Part shown: one piece after another, positions 57,062 through 64,000 of the stretch | How positions within the stretch are numbered: the first letter of the stretch is position 1 | How the letters are laid out: each line of letters begins with the position of its first letter | Notes under the pieces: model-generated | What the model saw: only the letters and a program-made list of their open reading frames with translations | What the model was told of the DNA's origin: nothing | Database searches by the model: none | Assembly (NCBI RefSeq): GCF_034351645.1 | Contig: NZ_CP133782.1 | Span: 67,001-131,000, forward strand | Direction: 5' to 3' | From: Pseudomonas sp. DC1.2 | GTDB taxonomy: Bacteria; Pseudomonadota; Gammaproteobacteria; Pseudomonadales; Pseudomonadaceae | DNA: 64,000 bases | Position numbers and translations under genes: made by a program

Positions 57062-58172
57062 AGCCCAGTACCTCCACCTGTTGCGCCCAGTGACTGGCGC
57101 GTTGACGCAATTGTTCGGCGTCAAGCGACGAGCCGGTGATTGCCAGCAGCAGTTGCCCGAGCGCGTGGTCCTGAATCCGTTCGACACCGCCCTGAAGTAG
57201 CTGCACGCGACCACCCAGGGCGCTGAACAATGCCGCCAGGTCTGGTTCATCCGTGGCACTGCCGGTGAATTGCAGGCGCAGCACCACGGCGGCGTCCGCA
57301 GCCTGTGGTTGTGGCTCAAGGCGACGTTGCAGCGCTTGCGGCAACGCATGTTGCAGCGGCGCCAGCAGGGTTTTACTGACGTTGTGTTGCGGATTGCCAA
57401 ACACCTCCCACACCGGGCCTTGCTCGACGATTCGCCCATGCTCCAGCACCACGACGCGGTCGCAGATGTCGCGGATCACGGCCATCTCGTGGGTGATCAG
57501 CACGATGGTCAGGCCCAGCCGTTGATTGATCTCGCGCAGCAGGCCGAGGATCGATTGCGTGGTCTCTGGGTCCAGCGCTGACGTGGCTTCGTCGCACAGC
57601 AGAATTTCTGGGTCGTGGACCAACGCGCGGGCGATGCCGACGCGTTGTTTCTGTCCACCGGAAAGCTGCGCCGGGTAGGCCTTGTGTTTGTCTTGCAGAC
57701 CCACCAGTTCCAGCAGTTCGCGAACTTTAAGCTGACGCCGGTCCTTGGGCACGCCAGCGACTTTCAGCGGCAATTCAACGTTTTGCCAAACTGTCTTGGC
57801 CGACATCAAGTTGAAGTGCTGAAAGATCATGCCGATGCGCCGACGCAGCGCGACCAAGCGGTTTTCATCGAACTCGCCAATGTCCACTTGATCGATCAGC
57901 ACCCGTCCGGTGCTCGGCTGTTCCAGGCGATTGATGGTGCGGATCAGTGACGATTTTCCTGCGCCGCTGCGGCCAATAATGCCGAACACTTCACCGCGCT
58001 GGATCGCCAGATCAATGCCGTGCAACGCCGCCACCGGACCTTGCTGGCCGTTGTAGGTTTTACCCAGGCCGATGAAGCGCACATGCGCGTGGTTAAGCTG
58101 TGGGTGCAGGTCGGTTTGCTTCGCATTGTGGGGCTCTGGAATCTCCAGTCGCCGTTGGATAGCGGCCGTCAT
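57051..58172 (-). CDS. metN: Methionine-type ABC ATPase with NIL-like tail
   Basis: The ATPase (373 residues) has Walker [10 protein letters not shown], signature L-S-G-G-Q-K-Q-R, Walker [13 protein letters not shown] and I-T-H-E. Residues after about 300 form a NIL-like substrate-sensing domain, as in MetN. About 30 extra residues precede the usual N-terminus. It begins 2 bases after the metQ stop. Confidence 0.9.
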   Translation of the reverse strand: MTAAIQRRLEIPEPHNAKQTDLHPQLNHAHVRFIGLGKTYNGQQGPVAALHGIDLAIQRGEVFGIIGRSGAGKSSLIRTINRLEQPSTGRVLIDQVDIGEFDENRLVALRRRIGMIFQHFNLMSAKTVWQNVELPLKVAGVPKDRRQLKVRELLELVGLQDKHKAYPAQLSGGQKQRVGIARALVHDPEILLCDEATSALDPETTQSILGLLREINQRLGLTIVLITHEMAVIRDICDRVVVLEHGRIVEQGPVWEVFGNPQHNVSKTLLAPLQHALPQALQRRLEPQPQAADAAVVLRLQFTGSATDEPDLAALFSALGGRVQLLQGGVERIQDHALGQLLLAITGSSLDAEQLRQRASHWAQQVEVLGYVV

Positions 58173-58174
58173 GT

Positions 58175-58984
58175 TCAGCTTTCCCAGCCCGCTTGGTACA
58201 GCGTGCCGTGGGCCTTGTCCAACGCTGCGCGAACAGCCGGCGAATGCTGGTAGATGTCGACAAATTTGATCAGGCGCGGGTCGGTTTTGCTTTTCGGCTG
58301 GATCACGAACTGAATCACGTATTCCTTGTGGTCGAGGCCGTCGAACAGCAGCGCCGAGCCGGCATCGAAGGTCTTCGACAAACGGATGTAGGCGGGGTAG
58401 CCCTGCACCAGGTCGGCGTCATCATAGGCGCGGACCAGTTGCACAGCTTCGACCTGGAGGATTTTGATTCTCTTCGGGTTGGCGATGATGTCTTCTTCGG
58501 TGGCTTTGTAGCCGACACCCGGTTTGAGCGTGATCAGCCCGGCTTTGGCCAGCAGTTGCAGACCGCGACCGCTATTGATCGGGTCGTTGGCAATGGCCAC
58601 GGTGGCGCCTTCAGGCAATGCGTCGAAGCTTGTGTATTTCTTCGAGTAGAGGCCGACGTTGTTGATGATTCCCGGAGCAAACGGCACCAAGTCAAACCCA
58701 GCGGCAGCCTTGGCGTTCTCTAGAAACGGGATGTGCTGGAAGTAATTGACGTCGATGTCGCCGGCAGCGAGGCTGACGTTCGGGGCGATCCAGTCGGTGA
58801 ACTCCACGAGTTCGACTTTCAGGCCTTGTTTGGCGGCTTCGTCGACGGCGGCTTCCAGCGCAATGGCGAACGCGGCGGTGGTGCCGACTTTCAGCGGCGC
58901 CTCGGCGCCAAAGGTCACGCTGCTGAAGAGGCCGAGGGCCAGGGCCAGTGCTTTGACTGGGTGGGTCAGGAGTTTCTGGGTCAT
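58175..58984 (-). CDS. metQ: MetQ-type substrate-binding protein
   Basis: The NlpA-family protein has 269 residues, with a signal peptide ending V-T-F-G-A near residue 26 and no lipobox. [22 protein letters not shown] and N-D-P-I-N-S-G-R are typical. It is directly ahead of metN and behind the DszA-type gene by 29 bases. It differs clearly from the orphan MetQ at 44582, so the two may bind different ligands. Confidence 0.88.
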   Translation of the reverse strand: MTQKLLTHPVKALALALGLFSSVTFGAEAPLKVGTTAAFAIALEAAVDEAAKQGLKVELVEFTDWIAPNVSLAAGDIDVNYFQHIPFLENAKAAAGFDLVPFAPGIINNVGLYSKKYTSFDALPEGATVAIANDPINSGRGLQLLAKAGLITLKPGVGYKATEEDIIANPKRIKILQVEAVQLVRAYDDADLVQGYPAYIRLSKTFDAGSALLFDGLDHKEYVIQFVIQPKSKTDPRLIKFVDIYQHSPAVRAALDKAHGTLYQAGWES

Positions 58985-59013
58985 GGTCGTTATTCCAGTC
59001 AAGTTAAGGCCGA

Positions 59014-60372
59014 TCAGTGTCGGTAATGGGCGCCGGTATGTTGCTCAGGCAAATGCGCACCGCCGTGAAACAATTTTTCGCGCAGGCTGCCCGCGTCGTA
59101 GGCGGTCTTGTACGAACCGCGGCGCTGCAACTCCGGAATCACCAGGTCGATGAAATCCACGTAGCTTTCCGGGGTGACGATCCGCGTCAGGTTGAAGCCG
59201 TCCAGACCGGTTTCGGCAATCCACGATTCCAGCTCGTCAGCCACCTGCTCCGGCGAACCGACCACCGTGATGTAGCGGCCACCCAAGGCGTGCTGTTCGA
59301 GCAATTTGCGCCGGGTCCAGTCGTTGTTTTGCAGGTTTTTGGTGGCGGACTGGATAGCGTTGCTCTTCACGTACTGGATCGGCTCATCGAGCTCGTACTG
59401 GGAAAAATCAATCGCTGTCGAGGCTGAGAAATGTGCCACGCCGGCTTCGGCACTGGCGTAGCTCAGGTATTCGGCGTGCTTGGCCCAGGCCAGTTCCTCG
59501 GTCGCGCCGACGATCACGTTCAGGCCCATAAACAGTTTGATGCCCTCGGGGCTGCGCCCGGCCTCAACGGCACTGGCGCGCACCTTGTCCACCTGAACTT
59601 TGGTCGAAGGCTTGTTCTGGCCGCTGATGAACACGCACTCGGCGTGCCGCCCGGCAAACACCAGGCCGCGATCCGAGCTGCCCGCCTGAAACAGCACCGG
59701 CGTGCGCTGTGGTGACGGTTCGCAGAGGTGATAACCCTCGACCTGATAGAACTCGCCCTGGTGTTTGACCTTGTGAACTTTGTCTGGCAGGGCGTAGATC
59801 CGTTGCGTTGGATCGTTGATCACCGCGTCGTTTTCCCAACTGCCTTCCCAGAGTTTGTAGAGCACTTGCAGGTACTCGTCGGCCTGGTCGTAACGCCGGT
59901 CATGTTCCACCTGTTCGCTCAGGCCCATGGCCTTGGCCGCGCTGTCGAGGTAGCCGGTGACGATGTTCCAGCCGACCCGGCCGCGACTTAGGTGATCAAG
60001 GGTCGACATGCGTCGGGCGAACAGGTACGGCGGTTCGTAAGTCAGGTTGGCGGTCAAGCCGAAGCCGAGGTTTTTAGTGACGGCGGCCATGGCCGAAACC
60101 AATAGCAACGGGTCGTTGACCGGCAGCTGGATCGACTCTTTGAGCGGCACATCCACCGAGTTTTGATAGACGTCATACACGCCCACGATGTCGGCGATGA
60201 ACAAACCGTCGAACAGTCCACGCTCCAGCAATTGCGCCAGTTCGGTCCAGTATTCGAGGGTTTTGTATTCGGTGGAGTTGTCCCGTGGATGGGTCCACAG
60301 ACCATGGTTGATGTGCCCGATGCAGTTCATGTTGAACGCGTTGAGCAGGATTTTTTTCTTGGCATCGGCCAT
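59014..60372 (-). CDS. DszA/NtaA-type flavin-dependent monooxygenase
   Basis: The 452-residue protein belongs to the bacterial luciferase-like NtaA/SnaA/DszA family, which uses reduced FMN and oxygen. Family marks are L-L-N-A-F-N-M-N, H-P-R-D-N-S, W-N-I-V-T-G and Q-A-G-S-S-D-R-G. DszA cleaves a sulfone C-S bond. A matching flavin reductase is not adjacent. The start overlaps the SfnB stop by one base (TGATG). It probably oxidises an organosulfur compound brought in by MetQNI. Confidence 0.88.
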   Translation of the reverse strand: MADAKKKILLNAFNMNCIGHINHGLWTHPRDNSTEYKTLEYWTELAQLLERGLFDGLFIADIVGVYDVYQNSVDVPLKESIQLPVNDPLLLVSAMAAVTKNLGFGLTANLTYEPPYLFARRMSTLDHLSRGRVGWNIVTGYLDSAAKAMGLSEQVEHDRRYDQADEYLQVLYKLWEGSWENDAVINDPTQRIYALPDKVHKVKHQGEFYQVEGYHLCEPSPQRTPVLFQAGSSDRGLVFAGRHAECVFISGQNKPSTKVQVDKVRASAVEAGRSPEGIKLFMGLNVIVGATEELAWAKHAEYLSYASAEAGVAHFSASTAIDFSQYELDEPIQYVKSNAIQSATKNLQNNDWTRRKLLEQHALGGRYITVVGSPEQVADELESWIAETGLDGFNLTRIVTPESYVDFIDLVIPELQRRGSYKTAYDAGSLREKLFHGGAHLPEQHTGAHYRH

Positions 60373-61565
60373 CAGATGGTCCCCCGCAGTGGCGGGTTTT
60401 CATCGTTGAGGTAGTAATTGCCCACGGCGTGGTACTTCCAACGTACCGGGTCGTGCAAGGTATGCACCCGAGCGTTGCGCCAGTGGCGATCCAGACCGTG
60501 TTCGATCAGGGTGGCCTGGCTGCCGGCCAGCTCGAACAGCGTGCTGCCGGCGGCGAGGGAGATGTCGGTGCTGATGGCGCGGGCTTCGGCGACGGCAATC
60601 GAGGCCGCGGCGACGGTGTCGGCGTTGGTGTTCGCCTGGGCCTTGTCGAGGAATTCGCCGGAGCGTTCCAGCAGGGCTTCGGCGGCGTGCAGGCGAATAG
60701 CCAAGTGGCCGAAGCTTTTGAGGGTCAACGGGTCTTCAGTGGCGTTGTCGTTGCCGGAATCGATCCACGGTCGGGTTTTGGTGCGCACGAAGTGCAGCGC
60801 GTCTTCATAAGCGGCGCGCGCGATGCCGCTGTCGATGGCGGCATGGAGAATCTGCGCCAGCGGACCGACGGTGGTTGGGCGTTCGAAGGCGCTTTGAAAC
60901 GGGATCACGTCGTCGGCGGCGACATAGACGTCTTCGAACACCACCGAACCGCTGCCGGTGGTGCGCTGGCCGAAGCCGCTCCAGTCGTCGATCACTGTCA
61001 GTCCTTTGCTGTCGCGCGGGACAAATGCCAGTTGTTGTATACCGTTTTCATCCACCACTGACGTCGGGATGCGCTGGGCGTAGATCGCGCCGGTGGCGTA
61101 GAACTTGCGGCCGTTAATGCGGTAGCCGTCACCGTCTCGCTTGAGGCTCGTCACGCGGTCGTGGGCGGTTTTGGTGCCCAGTTCCGCTAGAGCATTACCG
61201 AAGCGCTGCCCGGCCAATACGTGCGCGTACAGGCGCTTTTTCTGCGCTTCGCTGCCATTCACCCGCAGCACTTCGAGTGCATAGAAATGGTTCTGCGGAA
61301 TTTGTCCGAGGGAACCGTCGGCTTGTGCGATCAAGGCAATGACCTTGGCCAGGGTGACATTCGACACCCCGGCGCCGCCGTAGGCTTTGGGTACGCTGAT
61401 GCCCCACAGGCCCGAACGGGAAAAGACTTCCAGTTCCGGGTGTGGCAGGCGGCGCTCGCGGTCGCGCAACGCGCTGTCGCGTTTGAAGTCGTCGGCCAGG
61501 TCTGTGGCGACAATCAGGGCGTGCTCATCGCTGGTTATGACCGCGACGTGGTGAGAAAAAGTCAT
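60372..61565 (-). CDS. SfnB-family flavoprotein (first copy)
   Basis: The acyl-CoA dehydrogenase-like fold contains F-S-R-S-G-L-W-G-I-S-V-P, G-Q-I-P-Q-N-H-F and D-D-W-S-G-F-G-Q-R-T-T-G-S-G. The terminus has R-H-W-R-N-A-R-V-H-T-L-H-D-P-V-R-W-K-Y. These are the marks of SfnB/DszC-type oxidoreductases in sulfur acquisition. It is 397 residues and translation-coupled to the DszA-type gene. It shares nearly its whole C-terminus with the upstream copy. Confidence 0.9.
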   Translation of the reverse strand: MTFSHHVAVITSDEHALIVATDLADDFKRDSALRDRERRLPHPELEVFSRSGLWGISVPKAYGGAGVSNVTLAKVIALIAQADGSLGQIPQNHFYALEVLRVNGSEAQKKRLYAHVLAGQRFGNALAELGTKTAHDRVTSLKRDGDGYRINGRKFYATGAIYAQRIPTSVVDENGIQQLAFVPRDSKGLTVIDDWSGFGQRTTGSGSVVFEDVYVAADDVIPFQSAFERPTTVGPLAQILHAAIDSGIARAAYEDALHFVRTKTRPWIDSGNDNATEDPLTLKSFGHLAIRLHAAEALLERSGEFLDKAQANTNADTVAAASIAVAEARAISTDISLAAGSTLFELAGSQATLIEHGLDRHWRNARVHTLHDPVRWKYHAVGNYYLNDENPPLRGTI

Positions 61566-61589
61566 GTGTTTCTCCAGAGGTCTGGTCGG

Positions 61590-62831
61590 TCAGATCCAGG
61601 AATGGCGAGCGGGCAGCGTGCCGTTGAGGTGATAGGTGCCCACGGCGTGGTACTTCCAGCGCACCGGGTCGTGCAGGGTGTGTACGCGGGCGTTGCGCCA
61701 GTGACGATCAAGATTGAATTCGGCGAGGGTGGCGCGGCTGCCGGCCAGCTCGAAGAGTTTTTCGCTGGCCAGCAACGAGATCTCGGTGGTCAGCACTTTG
61801 GCTTCGGCCACGGCAATCGAGGCGCGGGCGGCGGACTCTGCGGTGACAGGCGCCGCGCTGACTTGATCAAGCACTTGCCCGGCCTTGCGCAGCAGCGCTT
61901 CGGCGGCGTGCAATTCGATTTTCAGTTTGCCGATGTCGGCGATCACGTACAGGTCATCGCTGGCGCGTTCGACCTTGGCGTCGATCCACGGCCGAGCGCG
62001 GGTTTTGACGAATTCGATAGCGTCATCAATGGCACCCCGGGCAATGCCGGCGTCGATGGCTGCTTGAATCAACTGCGACACCGCGCCTTGAATATTCGGG
62101 CTGTCGTTAATCTTCCAGTTATCCACCACCTGCTCGGCGTCGACCCGCACGTTGTTGAGCAAAATGGTGCCGCTGGCCGTGGTGCGTTGGCCAAAGCCCG
62201 ACCAGTCATCAACGATGCGCAAACCGGGCGTACCACGGCGGACGAAGGCCAGCACTTGTTTGCCATCGTCGTTCAACGCCTTGACGGCGACCCAGTGGGC
62301 GAATAGCGCACCGGTGGAATAAAACTTCTGGCCGTTGATGACAAAACCGTCGCCGTCGGCGGTAATCCGCGCTTTGAGTTCGAGGGTATTTTTGGTGCCG
62401 CGCTCCGGCCCCGCATTGCCGATGCGCCAGCCTTCGAGGACGCTGTTGAACAACTGCTTTTTCTGCGGTTCGGTTGCGCAGCCCAGCACCAGATTGAGCA
62501 GGCCGAACTGATTCTGCGGAATCTGCCCGAGGGCCGGGTCCGCCGCGGAAATGATCGCGAAAACATCGGCAATGGTGACGAATGAAACCTGGGGGCCACC
62601 GTACTCGCGGGGGATGGCAATGCTGCCCAGGCCGCTACGGGTAAAGTGTTCTATTTCCGCCCATGGCAGCTTGCGCTGCTGGTCACGTTTGGCGGCGTGC
62701 AGGCGGGCGACTTGCGCCAGCTCATGAGCGGCCTTGATGGCTTGTGCGTCGTTGCGCAAGACCTGCGCGGGCAACAAGGGGGGCGCGACGTCCAGATCAC
62801 TCTGGACAATGGCTTCTGCCAGACTGGACAT
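61590..62831 (-). CDS. SfnB-family flavoprotein (second copy, operon head)
   Basis: The 413-residue paralogue has F-T-R-S-G-L-G-S-I-A-I-P, G-Q-I-P-Q-N-Q-F, D-D-W-S-G-F-G-Q-R-T-T and the same R-H-W-R-N-A-R-V tail as the gene 24 bases downstream. A tandem duplication followed by divergence is likely, giving enzymes with different substrates. It is the first gene of the operon. A TATATTCCTAAAAG site lies about 180 bases upstream on the same strand. Confidence 0.9.
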   Translation of the reverse strand: MSSLAEAIVQSDLDVAPPLLPAQVLRNDAQAIKAAHELAQVARLHAAKRDQQRKLPWAEIEHFTRSGLGSIAIPREYGGPQVSFVTIADVFAIISAADPALGQIPQNQFGLLNLVLGCATEPQKKQLFNSVLEGWRIGNAGPERGTKNTLELKARITADGDGFVINGQKFYSTGALFAHWVAVKALNDDGKQVLAFVRRGTPGLRIVDDWSGFGQRTTASGTILLNNVRVDAEQVVDNWKINDSPNIQGAVSQLIQAAIDAGIARGAIDDAIEFVKTRARPWIDAKVERASDDLYVIADIGKLKIELHAAEALLRKAGQVLDQVSAAPVTAESAARASIAVAEAKVLTTEISLLASEKLFELAGSRATLAEFNLDRHWRNARVHTLHDPVRWKYHAVGTYHLNGTLPARHSWI

Positions 62832-63010
62832 CAGTGCCGCTCCTTGGCTGCACGCAATGCCCTGGCGATTTGCACTGGGGTGATTGTGTTCCGGACCATA
62901 CCTACCTCACATCTCATGGAGACGCCGCGAACGTTGCGGCGAACGAAAACAAGAATGTCCGGTGGTCCGGTGTATATACCCTAAGCGCGTATAAATAATT
63001 AATAAACTAA

Positions 63011-63024
63011 CTTTTAGGAATATA
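63011..63024 (-). promoter_or_regulatory. TATTCC-type site before the SfnB operon
   Basis: On the minus strand this reads TATATTCCTAAAAG in an AT-rich block (about 62980-63035). It resembles the TATTCC sites at 26207 and 42708. Probable sulfur-starvation control site. Confidence 0.4.
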
Positions 63025-63046
63025 CATAGAAGGGCAGTGGGTATTT

Positions 63047-63106
63047 CCCTCACCGCAGAAGCCCTGCCACGGAGTTTCCTCTTGCTACAGGGGGCCTCGG
63101 TGAGGG
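63047..63106. terminator. Long-range inverted repeat downstream of the Ig-like gene
   Basis: CCCTCACCG (63047-63055) and CGGTGAGGG (63098-63106) are perfect complements 42 bases apart. They sit just past the stop of the minus-strand gene at 63110. There is no T run; a structured 3' end is more certain than termination. Confidence 0.5.
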
Positions 63107-63109
63107 TTC

Positions 63110-63874
63110 TTAGTTGGTACGCGGTTCAGCGGCCATGAGGTGTTCTTTTAACGGCACTTTCAGATAGGGATTGGCGCAGCCGATTTTCAGCGTTCGCGGC
63201 GGCGCCCAGCGCGAGTTGTTACCCACTCGGTCAAGGATGCAGTAGGTCACCTCGAGCCTGAGATCTTCGCCGGCTTCAAGAATGATCGCCGGCGGCACCC
63301 AGACCTGGATTGTCTGCCCCACATCGCCAGCCTTGAGCTTTGGCAGGTCCATGCGCACATCACCCCAGCGCAGGGTGATTTCATCGTCCACGGCCATGTT
63401 CAGGTAGGGTTCGATGGTCAGTGGCACGCCGCGTTTTATCTGGTTCGGGTTGACCCCTTGGCGGCGAATCGTGTCGGGGATGCCTACGGGGGCCAGGCTC
63501 TGGTTTTCGTCACCGCACAACGCGAAGGTTTGTCCGCCGGGGCAGTCGAGTTTGATCTGGACGTGAGTCGTCTTCGACAGTGCCGGTGCTTGCCCGACCT
63601 GCATGACCCGGTAGTGAGTATGTGAAGTGCCATTGTTGATGAAGCTTTCCGGCACCCGCAGCTGGACAGCGTGGCCGACATCACCCGTTATCAGGGTTTT
63701 CGACGCTACGTAGCAGTTGTCCCAGTACAGTTCGATAAGGTCGCCTTCATCCATGCCGGAGTAGGGCTCCACGTCGATCCGCAGGTGCGCGGCGCAAGTG
63801 ATATTGATGCCGCTCCTGTGCGATTGCGCCAGAGTGGGTGCCGCCATTTCGGGTGTGTTCGAGGTACTTGTCAT
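63110..63874 (-). CDS. Unrecognised protein with two similar beta-rich repeats
   Basis: The 254-residue product has no signal peptide or membrane helix. Two repeats are visible. The first has D-V-E-P-Y-S-G-M, L-I-E-L-Y-W-D and G-D-V-G-H-A-V-Q-L-R-V-P (about residues 33-77). The second has I-E-P-Y-L-N-M-A, I-T-L-R-W-G-D and G-D-V-G-Q-T-I-Q-V-W-V-P (about 151-195). The strand pattern suggests Ig-like or lectin-like modules. GGAG lies before the start on the minus strand. No family name is offered. The 126 bases beyond it hold no visible gene. Confidence 0.7.
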   Translation of the reverse strand: MTSTSNTPEMAAPTLAQSHRSGINITCAAHLRIDVEPYSGMDEGDLIELYWDNCYVASKTLITGDVGHAVQLRVPESFINNGTSHTHYRVMQVGQAPALSKTTHVQIKLDCPGGQTFALCGDENQSLAPVGIPDTIRRQGVNPNQIKRGVPLTIEPYLNMAVDDEITLRWGDVRMDLPKLKAGDVGQTIQVWVPPAIILEAGEDLRLEVTYCILDRVGNNSRWAPPRTLKIGCANPYLKVPLKEHLMAAEPRTN

Positions 63875-64000
63875 GGGGTTTCTCCTTGAAGCCTTCCAGC
63901 GAAGTCCATTTCTGAAAAATCAAAAGGCGTGAATTACCAAGCAACAAACTGTTCACTATTTACACATTGAAATAATGATGAAGTGCGATGAATGGCGCCT

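Noticed and set aside
57062..57439. Extension of metI into the metN gene
   Set aside because: It lies wholly inside metN in another frame; the MetI family start is at 57061.

Overview
The window looks like the chromosome of a fluorescent-group Pseudomonas. It is GC-rich coding DNA with AT-rich regulatory gaps and REP-like palindromes between genes. The block gabD-gabT, HDOD regulator, diguanylate cyclase, desA, GGDEF/EAL protein, oscA-sbp-cysTWA follows the order I remember around PA0265-PA0286 of P. aeruginosa. Species assignment is inference from gene content; no database was searched.

Layout. (1) 1-2255 is the decayed end of a genomic island beside a tRNA-Arg(CCG) gene. It holds an Imm74-like immunity gene, a toxin tail fused by a 1-base overlap to a frameshifted second immunity-like gene, an IS630-type transposase cut in half, the domain V/VI end of a group II intron, and a tyrosine integrase without its catalytic half. 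(2) 2681-11541 is core genome: GABA catabolism, three signalling proteins (one HDOD, two c-di-GMP) and the DesA desaturase. (3) 11594-15732 is the sulfate uptake locus oscA-sbp-cysT-cysW-cysA. (4) 15824-20882 is a mixed stretch: Mpo1-like protein, Crp/Fnr regulator, exported HbpS-like and HIU-hydrolase pair, a receiver-only response regulator, and an AraC regulator facing a second desaturase. (5) 21015-32515 is a sulfate-ester scavenging cluster: atsB-atsC with a wrecked atsA behind it, atsR, a LysR regulator facing atsK, a Cys-type sulfatase, and a second LysR regulator facing a TonB-dependent receptor (SftP-like). (6) 32691-40257 is a type VI secretion cassette: VgrG, DUF4123 adaptor, 1148-residue VasX/BTH_I2691-like effector and a membrane immunity protein. 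It sits inside the sulfur region. (7) 40575-48810 returns to uptake and regulation: tonB-exbB-exbD, a small hydrolase, an unusual sigma-54 activator, an orphan MetQ, and a four-gene polar amino acid ABC transporter. (8) 48861-56104 holds an AAA ATPase, a TriABC-type RND pump with two adaptors, and a methyltransferase. (9) 56417-62831 is a tight minus-strand operon: two SfnB-type flavoproteins, a DszA/NtaA-type monooxygenase and MetQ-MetN-MetI. (10) 63110-63874 is an unrecognised two-repeat protein.

How it fits together. Regions 3, 5, 7 and 9 form a sulfur-starvation network. The proposed flow is: the outer-membrane receptor, energised by the dedicated TonB-ExbB-ExbD, brings in sulfate esters; AtsRBC carries them inward; AtsK releases sulfate oxidatively. 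Flavin-dependent enzymes beside MetQNI attack other organosulfur compounds, and Sbp-CysTWA takes up free sulfate. Several of these units share AT-rich upstream motifs, which is the sequence evidence for common control.
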